Of a stretch of 39,540 nt of DNA, positions 34,959-39,540 are shown one piece after another. The stretch is from positions 1 to 39,540 of the forward strand of contig JAITSM010000069.1 in the NCBI GenBank assembly GCA_031287815.1. The letters run 5' to 3'. The first letter of the stretch is position 1. Each line of letters begins with the position of its first letter. The notes beneath the pieces are model-generated. The model did no database searches, had not been told where the DNA came from, and worked only from the letters and a program-made list of their open reading frames with translations. Origin of the DNA: Prevotellaceae bacterium (GTDB taxonomy: Bacteria > Bacteroidota > Bacteroidia > Bacteroidales > UBA932). Both the position numbers and the translations under genes were made by a program.

Positions 34959-35960
34959 ATGATCACAGGCTCCTTTAAACAAAATACTTTTTCTGCACTA
35001 ATCATTTGTTTTTTGCTGTTGTTCGTACTGTGGATACCGTCATTGTTTTCGCTCCTGCAAATTCCTGCCGGCGAAGCGTACCAACAAATGCAAGCGCATT
35101 CGTTATGGATGGGGCTGTTGCCGGGCGCAAAAATCTGGACATACATTGCCTTTATTTTAACCTTCGTTTCCGCCACCGCGCTGCTGATTCTTAACAACCG
35201 TCATTTATTTCATCCGGTAAATGACTTTTTATTGCCGTTGCTGTATGTTTTGTTTTCTTCTGCTATCCCTGCCACGCAATGGTTTTCGGGCACACAGGCC
35301 GTTGTGCTATTCGTTTTTATAGGGCTGCATTATTTATTCCTTTCCCATCAACGCCATCCGGGACTGGCGGAACTGTTTATTGCATCGTTTTGTTTTTCGT
35401 TGGCGTCGCTGTGTTTCCCGCCGGCGTTGCTGTTATTGCTGTTGCTGCCTGTGGCAATAATTATTTTGCGTACCTTCGCCTGGCGCGATTGGGTGGCCTC
35501 TTTCTTCGGCGCGCTCACGCCGTATGCCTACTTGCTTTTCTACTACCGGCTGGCCGCAAAGGATATTGCCGGTACACAGGAAGCGTTTTTGAAACTGTTG
35601 CCGCAAGGCTTGCCCGAAGCGGCTTTTGCCGATACGCCATTGCTCGTTTTTTTCGCGGGCACGGCGCTCCTGTTGTGTTTATCGTTGACGCACACTTTAA
35701 CCAAAGCGTCGGTAAATAAAATAAAAATAATGCACATTCGCACGATTTTCACGTGGATGTTGCTGCTGGTGATCGCCGGCATCATCTTTTACCCTTCCTA
35801 CAATTACCAGGCAATGCCCCTGCTGGCGGCGCCGGTAACGGTGATTACGGCTAATTATTTGGCGCAGCCGGGCAAACGGAAAACGAAAATGCTTTGCTGG
35901 TTGTTTTTATTGGCGGCGATTATTTATTTACAATATAGTGGAATTTTTGTAATTTTGTAA
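34959..35960 (+). CDS. Polytopic membrane protein, resembles DUF6427 family
   Basis: The 333-residue protein has about nine hydrophobic helices spread over its full length (for example LIICFLLLFVLWIPSLF, WTYIAFILTFVSATALLIL, LASLCFPPALLLLLLLPVAII, IFTWMLLLVIAGIIF). The MITGSFKQNTFSAL start and layout resemble a Bacteroidetes-specific uncharacterised membrane family often found near housekeeping genes. The function is unknown. It lies 43 bp after purD and 54 bp before purQ, so it is probably co-transcribed with them. Confidence 0.75.
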   Translation: MITGSFKQNTFSALIICFLLLFVLWIPSLFSLLQIPAGEAYQQMQAHSLWMGLLPGAKIWTYIAFILTFVSATALLILNNRHLFHPVNDFLLPLLYVLFSSAIPATQWFSGTQAVVLFVFIGLHYLFLSHQRHPGLAELFIASFCFSLASLCFPPALLLLLLLPVAIIILRTFAWRDWVASFFGALTPYAYLLFYYRLAAKDIAGTQEAFLKLLPQGLPEAAFADTPLLVFFAGTALLLCLSLTHTLTKASVNKIKIMHIRTIFTWMLLLVIAGIIFYPSYNYQAMPLLAAPVTVITANYLAQPGKRKTKMLCWLFLLAAIIYLQYSGIFVIL

Positions 35961-36014
35961 AAAAACACAGCGCGTTAAAACGAACGGCAGGCGCGCAAAT
36001 AAACGAATCAGACA

Positions 36015-36701
36015 ATGAAATTTGGCGTAGTAATTTTTCCCGGCTCCAATTGCGACCACGACATGATTTATACTTTCCGCGATAAATTGCGGCAGGAAGT
36101 GGTTGCGTTATGGCACAAAGAACATGACTTAAAAAAAGTGGACGGTATCCTGTTGCCTGGCGGCTTTTCGTATGGCGACTATTTGCGCTGCGGCGCGTTG
36201 GCGAAGTTTTCGCCCATTATGCGCGAAGTAATGGAATTTGCCGGCAAGGGCGGTTTTGTCATGGGCGTATGCAATGGATTTCAAATCCTGTGCGAAAGCG
36301 GATTATTGCCGGGCGCCTTGCTGCCCAACGTAAGCCAGAAATTTATCTGTAAAAATACCTGCTTGTTGCCCGACAGCAAAACGTCGTATGCTACGAAATT
36401 TTTGAACCCTACGCAGCCGCTGAAAATCCCTATTGCGCACGCCGAAGGGCGCTACTACGCCGGCGCGGAAGCATTGGCGGCATTGCAACAGAACGGCCAG
36501 GTGCTGTTCCGCTATTGCGACGAAAACGGCGTGATTTCGGAACAGGCCAACCCCAACGGCTCGGTGAATAACATTGCCGGCATTTGCAATAAGGCGAAGA
36601 ACGTATACGGCATGATGCCGCACCCCGAACGCGCCGCCGACCCGGAATTGGGCAACACCGACGGGCTGCTCATCTTTCAATCCATATTGAGGATGCTATA
36701 A
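36015..36701 (+). CDS. purQ: Phosphoribosylformylglycinamidine synthase glutaminase subunit
   Basis: The 228-residue class I glutamine amidotransferase has VIFPGSNCDHD, LLPGGFSYGDYLRCG, the catalytic Cys in VMGVCNGFQIL and the catalytic His/Glu in MMPHPERAAD. It supplies ammonia for the FGAM synthase step. The stand-alone form normally works with PurS and a small PurL; neither is in the window, so its partner must lie elsewhere. The cassette D promoter begins 32 bp after the stop. Confidence 0.95.
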   Translation: MKFGVVIFPGSNCDHDMIYTFRDKLRQEVVALWHKEHDLKKVDGILLPGGFSYGDYLRCGALAKFSPIMREVMEFAGKGGFVMGVCNGFQILCESGLLPGALLPNVSQKFICKNTCLLPDSKTSYATKFLNPTQPLKIPIAHAEGRYYAGAEALAALQQNGQVLFRYCDENGVISEQANPNGSVNNIAGICNKAKNVYGMMPHPERAADPELGNTDGLLIFQSILRML

Positions 36702-36732
36702 CAAACTTCCCTGAAACTTTTTTTCAAAAAAC

Positions 36733-36762
36733 TTGCCATTAAAAAATATTGTTTTATATTTG
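36733..36762 (+). promoter_or_regulatory. Cassette D promoter
   Basis: TTG (36733-36735), 19 bp, TATATTTG (36755-36762). The transcript start is near 36769. TGCTCTTTGACA at 36777-36788 differs from the E. coli boxA TGCTCTTTAACA at one position only. Confidence 0.88.
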
Positions 36763-36768
36763 CACCGG

Positions 36769-37180
36769 TTATTATGTGCTCTTTGACATTCTGAAATAGA
36801 TATAAAAAATATATATCGCTTTAACTTTTATTCTGCGGATACCAGAAATCTGGAAAATTTCAATCACGTACGAATAATAAGTAAAAGCAACCTCGCCAAG
36901 AGTGGATGTGGGTTGTTCTGCTTATTTACGTGATGGGTCTTCCAGAACCTCTGGTATCAATAAGCATAACGCCCATTCCACTCTTGGTTTTTTAGTGGAA
37001 TCAGGAAAAAATCACCATAAAAGTTGAAGAAACAAATTGCAGAAAACGTTTATTAAAAACTTCTGCAATGATTGGCAGCGGATAAAAATTCGCAGCAAGG
37101 GGTTGTTTTATAAAGTTGGTTTGTGTTTGCAAAACAACCCCAAGGCTGCAAAAATAATAACAATTTAAAAATTTACTTTT
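36769..37180 (+). ncRNA. Cassette D structured leader RNA
   Basis: Pairs: P1 36838-36846/36950-36958 (GATACCAGA/TCTGGTATC), P2 36849-36855/36940-36946, P3 36863-36870/36927-36934, P3b 36876-36881/36921-36926, P4 36887-36892/36911-36916. The apical loop CCAAGAGTGGA (36896-36906) is a perfect 11-base complement of 36977-36987, directly followed by TTTTTT. TTCCACT there can instead pair with AGTGGAA at 36994-37000. Downstream hairpins are ATTGCAGAA/TTCTGCAAT (37036-37044/37061-37069) and the pre-start hairpin (37090-37151). This is the clearest copy. Confidence 0.85.
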
Positions 37181-38323
37181 ATGAAAACAATTCTTTTCTT
37201 TTTTACAATGCTTATAAGCATTGCAGCAGGCGCACAGGTAACAAATGTTACACCAATTAGCGCAAATTATACGGACAAAACCGTGTCTTTTCGCGTGTGG
37301 TGGAACGCCGGCTCGCGCGATGTTACGCACCTCTCCAAAGTATGGGTGTGGGTAGATTATATCACGGTAAACAGTAACAACACCACTTCAGGAAATTTGT
37401 GGACACGCGCCACTGCGGGAACAGTTTCCGGCGGCGTAATTTCTTACGACGGCAGCAACCGGCAAGGGTTTTGGTTGCAAGGCAACAGCGGCAGCTATAG
37501 CGCTACCGTTAGCGTTAAACTAAACATTACCGCAAGCAAATTCAATTGGTGTGCCTACGTGTCCGACTATCCGCCGAATATAACACTAAATAACGGAACT
37601 TATACTTTCAGCGGCACGCCGCCATTTATATTGACTGCCACTAGTGGAGCCACTCAAACGGTAACCGGAACAACGCTTGCCACTTCTGCATTGACTATTA
37701 CGCCCACAACTATTATGGATAAAACAGCCTGTCCGAGCGTTTTCTGCCCTTATCAGGGCAGTGATTTATTTATTGATGCTACGCATCTTTGCCAACAGCG
37801 CGCCGGCGGCGCAAAAAATTGGGAAGCGTGGATAAAAGACACGCGAGATAAGGAATTGTATAGAATTGTTTTGATGCCTGACGAACTTTGGTGGACAGCT
37901 GAAGAAATGAGATACGATGCTTCAGCTACAAAACAAAGCTACAAATGTCCGACTGGCGCACAGCGGACAATTTATAATCGTCCTGTTGTCGCATGTCCAG
38001 CAGGATGGATACTTCCATCAGTAGCTCAATTTACCTATATACACAATATAGCTAGCGAAGAAGAACTACTGGCTGCTAATACATATGCTGTATACGGAAC
38101 AGGAATCGACTTCTATGGGTATGCTGTAATCCCAGATCCCAGTAGAGCTGATGGTGCGGACGAAACGATCCCAACAGGATGCATCTATGACATAACATGG
38201 TTCCCTAACGCTTGGGAGTCTATGGAGGGAAGACGAACTTTCTGTTGGGACCGAACTACTGCGCATCCCCCCGTATGCTACGAGAACCATCTCAGTTGGA
38301 ATCAAGTCCGCTGCATTCGCTAA
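37181..38323 (+). CDS. Cassette D: secreted FISUMP-domain protein
   Basis: The 380-residue protein has a signal peptide (MKTILFFFTMLISIAAGAQ). The head and linker are close to cassette A at protein and DNA level: HLSKVWVWVDYIT, GFWLQGNSGSYSATV, FNWCAYVSDYPPN, TLATSALTITPTTIMDK, CPYQGSDLFIDATHLCQQR, and the FISUMP entry NWEAWIKDTRDKELYRIVLM. After about residue 240 it departs from A: ACPAGWILPSVAQFTYIHN, a novel middle, and the end NQVRCIR. The region from ~37,900 on is visibly richer in A/T-ending codons than the head, hinting at a separate origin of the tail. The function is unknown. Confidence 0.85.
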   Translation: MKTILFFFTMLISIAAGAQVTNVTPISANYTDKTVSFRVWWNAGSRDVTHLSKVWVWVDYITVNSNNTTSGNLWTRATAGTVSGGVISYDGSNRQGFWLQGNSGSYSATVSVKLNITASKFNWCAYVSDYPPNITLNNGTYTFSGTPPFILTATSGATQTVTGTTLATSALTITPTTIMDKTACPSVFCPYQGSDLFIDATHLCQQRAGGAKNWEAWIKDTRDKELYRIVLMPDELWWTAEEMRYDASATKQSYKCPTGAQRTIYNRPVVACPAGWILPSVAQFTYIHNIASEEELLAANTYAVYGTGIDFYGYAVIPDPSRADGADETIPTGCIYDITWFPNAWESMEGRRTFCWDRTTAHPPVCYENHLSWNQVRCIR

Positions 38324-38407
38324 GTATAATTTGAACCAAATAATAAAATAGAGGCGTGCTACTGCTGCAACTGAAACCTATACAAATGAATTAAAATATC
38401 AGACAAC

Positions 38408-38512
38408 CGAAATGTGTACGTACGCAATCGAAATGTGTACGTACGCAATTGAAATGGGGACGTACACATTCGCAATGGGGACGTACACATTTGAAATGGG
38501 GACGTACACAAT
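38408..38512 (+). repeat. 21-bp tandem repeat, five units
   Basis: Units at 38408, 38429, 38450, 38471 and 38492, with consensus [C/T]GAAATGGGGACGTACACAT and a GTACGTAC-type palindrome in the first two. A frame from ATG 38412 to TAA 38556-38558 is open (48 residues) and gives heptads such as EMGTYTF. Coding is doubtful: there is no promoter or signal. Confidence 0.85.
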
Positions 38513-38592
38513 GGCGATGGGAACGATAATAAATAATCAACCTGTCAATAAGTTATAAATAAAAGAAGAGGGGGCCGGAGGGGCAAAAGGAA

Positions 38593-38633
38593 AACGGCAG
38601 GGGGCGAAAGATTTTTCGCCCCTGCTGTTTTTG
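38593..38633 (+). terminator. Rho-independent terminator
   Basis: ACGGCAGGGGGCGAAA pairs with TTTCGCCCCTGCTGT, followed by TTTTTG. It lies 270 bp after cassette D and would end its transcript if nothing stops it earlier. Confidence 0.75.
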
Positions 38634-38750
38634 CGCCTTACCCTCCCCTGTTTGCAGTAATTTCCGCACTTAAAAATACCGACAAATGAGGATTGTCTGT
38701 AAAAATTATTGCCCCTGCCTTTGTACGGTCAATTTAAACAATTTTTACCG

Positions 38751-38810
38751 ATGAACGAATGTATATATAAAATTTTATTGGCTGCGCTGTCACTTTTGCG
38801 ACGGGTTTGA
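38751..38810 (+). other. 19-codon ORF resembling a signal peptide remnant
   Basis: ATG to TGA, MNECIYKILLAALSLLRRV. It looks like the start of an exported protein whose remainder is gone. No homology can be claimed. The surrounding 38634-38834 holds nothing else that I can support. Confidence 0.25.
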
Positions 38811-38834
38811 TCATCCTTTTCAGCTTGAGTTTTC

Positions 38835-39037
38835 TTAAACCAATTTCAGCGTCATCACATAATCGTGTTCGTTTTCTTTCCGAAATCCCGAATATAGGCT
38901 TCTATTTCGGGATTTTTGATAATATCGCGCGGCAGCCGGCCTGCGCCTTCGGGTTGAAAAATGGTTTCGTACAGCAAATCCTCCAGAATGGGGAAATCTT
39001 CCTGCCGAAAAAAACGGTGGACTACATTGTTGGTCAT
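38835..39037 (-). pseudogene. GNAT acetyltransferase, truncated and frameshifted
   Basis: From ATG 39037 the frame reads HRFFRQEDFPILEDLLYETI, FQPEGAGRLPRDII and IEAYIRDFGK, the usual N-terminal third of a GNAT acetyltransferase, then stops after KTNTIM. One base shift gives RKENEHDYVMTLKLV, whose ENEHDYVM fits the expected next segment, and that frame stops at 38835. The acetyl-CoA-binding part is absent. It is a decayed gene behind the Nudix gene. Confidence 0.65.
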
Positions 39038-39045
39038 ATTCAAAT

Positions 39046-39540
39046 TTATATTTTCTCAATGTTTTCCGCCATGAACTTCCATAGCGGAGCAGCCATCAGG
39101 GATTGTTTTATTTCATCGTTGTCCAGTATTTTTTTGACTTCTTCGCAGGAAAACAGGTGCACGCTGAGGTCTTCCGTGTCCTCCAAGTGCGGTTCGCTGA
39201 CTTTTTCCACATCCCTTGCCAAAAAACAGTGGGTTGTGTTTTTAATCGTTGAAGGGTTTGGCGACAGGCGCATGTATTCTTCCCAAATTCCGTTGCCGTA
39301 ACCGGTTTCTTCCATCAGTTCCCTTTGCGCCGAAATCAGGGGCGAAGCGTCCTTCTTTTCGCAGACGCCTGCGCACAACTCGAAATGTACGCTTCCGATG
39401 CCGTGGCGGTACTGTTTTACGAAAATAAATTGTTTCTCCTTCGTTATTGCAATTACGTTCACCCAATCGGGATATTCCGTCACATAATAAGACGGTATCT
39501 GACGTCCGTTGGGTAATTTCACGGTGTCGCACCTGACGGT
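39046..39540 (-). CDS. Nudix hydrolase, 5' end outside the window
   Basis: The visible ~164 residues include VRCDTVKLPNGRQIPSYYV (open to the window edge, so a start at GTG 39522 is unlikely), FVKQYRHGIGSVHFELCAG and the Nudix core AQRELMEETGYGN. The front of the Nudix box (AGVCEKKDAS) lacks the usual Gly-x5-Glu spacing, so metal binding there may be altered. It resembles ADP-ribose/nucleoside-diphosphate-sugar pyrophosphatases; the substrate is not determinable. The GNAT remnant starts 8 bp past its stop. Confidence 0.88.
   Translation of the reverse strand, partial: TVRCDTVKLPNGRQIPSYYVTEYPDWVNVIAITKEKQFIFVKQYRHGIGSVHFELCAGVCEKKDASPLISAQRELMEETGYGNGIWEEYMRLSPNPSTIKNTTHCFLARDVEKVSEPHLEDTEDLSVHLFSCEEVKKILDNDEIKQSLMAAPLWKFMAENIEKI

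Noticed and set aside
36769..37000. Cassette leader as a tmRNA, RNase P, SRP RNA or T-box
   Set aside because: It lacks the tRNA-like ends, P4 core, SRP Alu features or T-box sequence; a 6S-like RNA cannot be excluded but would not normally continue into a coding gene with a pre-start hairpin.
37090..37151. Invertible promoter (phase-variation switch) at the cassette pre-start hairpin
   Set aside because: The arms are only ~20 nt apart and the promoter lies about 330 bp upstream, outside the inverted repeat; no recombinase is nearby.

Overview
The window reads as a chromosomal segment of a Bacteroidetes bacterium, most likely Bacteroidales. Evidence: promoters of the TAnnTTTG type with a TTG/TTTG box about 19-22 bp upstream, a type IX secretion C-terminal domain of the gliding-motility type, a TonB-dependent receptor with a carboxypeptidase-like N-terminal domain, LytS/LytTR signalling, a 1091-residue SecA, and few Shine-Dalgarno sequences. 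Species cannot be fixed from the sequence.

Layout. 1-3.9 kb: tail of a hypothetical gene, a structured repeat element, a three-gene LiaF-like/LytS/LytTR operon and an orphan HigA-type antitoxin. 3.9-5.6 kb: secreted-protein cassette A (minus). 5.9-6.1 kb: a candidate small RNA and a 23-bp palindromic tandem repeat. 6.3-12.2 kb: caspase/gingipain-like protease, TonB-dependent receptor and a hypothetical protein related to the one at the left edge. 12.4-16.5 kb: MntA/HepT-type toxin-antitoxin pair, then secA. 16.6-18.6 kb: second copy of the structured repeat, then cassette B. 18.9-24 kb: glycosyltransferase-DUF2062 and a 1287-residue MMPL/acyltransferase/methyltransferase fusion, overlapping by 4 bp. 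24.1-25.5 kb: radC and an ORF of 20 heptapeptide repeats. 25.7-27 kb: cassette C (minus). 27-31.8 kb, all minus: tyrS, an HI0074/HI0073-type pair and a T9SS-sorted protein joined by 1-4 bp overlaps, then hisS. 32 kb: tRNA-His and a decapitated cassette fragment E. 32.9-36.7 kb: polysaccharide deacetylase, purD, a membrane protein, purQ. 36.7-38.3 kb: cassette D. Right edge: tandem repeat, a broken GNAT gene and a partial Nudix gene.

The most notable content is a dispersed family of cassettes (A, B, C, D and fragment E). Each full cassette has the same strong promoter (TTG, exactly 19 bp, TATATTTG), a boxA-like element, a leader RNA of about 150 nt forming a long hairpin whose apical loop pairs with a downstream segment that runs into a U-tract, a second conserved hairpin just before the start codon, and a gene for a secreted protein with a shared head and a divergent tail of the Fibrobacter succinogenes major paralogous (FISUMP) type. 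Stem sequences differ almost completely between copies while pairing is kept, so the RNA is probably functional. The RNA, the 5' UTR and the protein each pair the four copies differently ({B,D}/{A,C}; {A,B}/{C,D}; {A,D}/{B,C}), which suggests modular recombination. B and fragment E also share a structured 3' element. I know of no description of this combination, but I could not search Rfam or the literature.

Intergenic DNA is unusually full of repeats: palindromic GGCGCC-centred low-complexity blocks, two copies of a ~220-bp multi-hairpin element, and three unrelated arrays that all have a 21-bp period.
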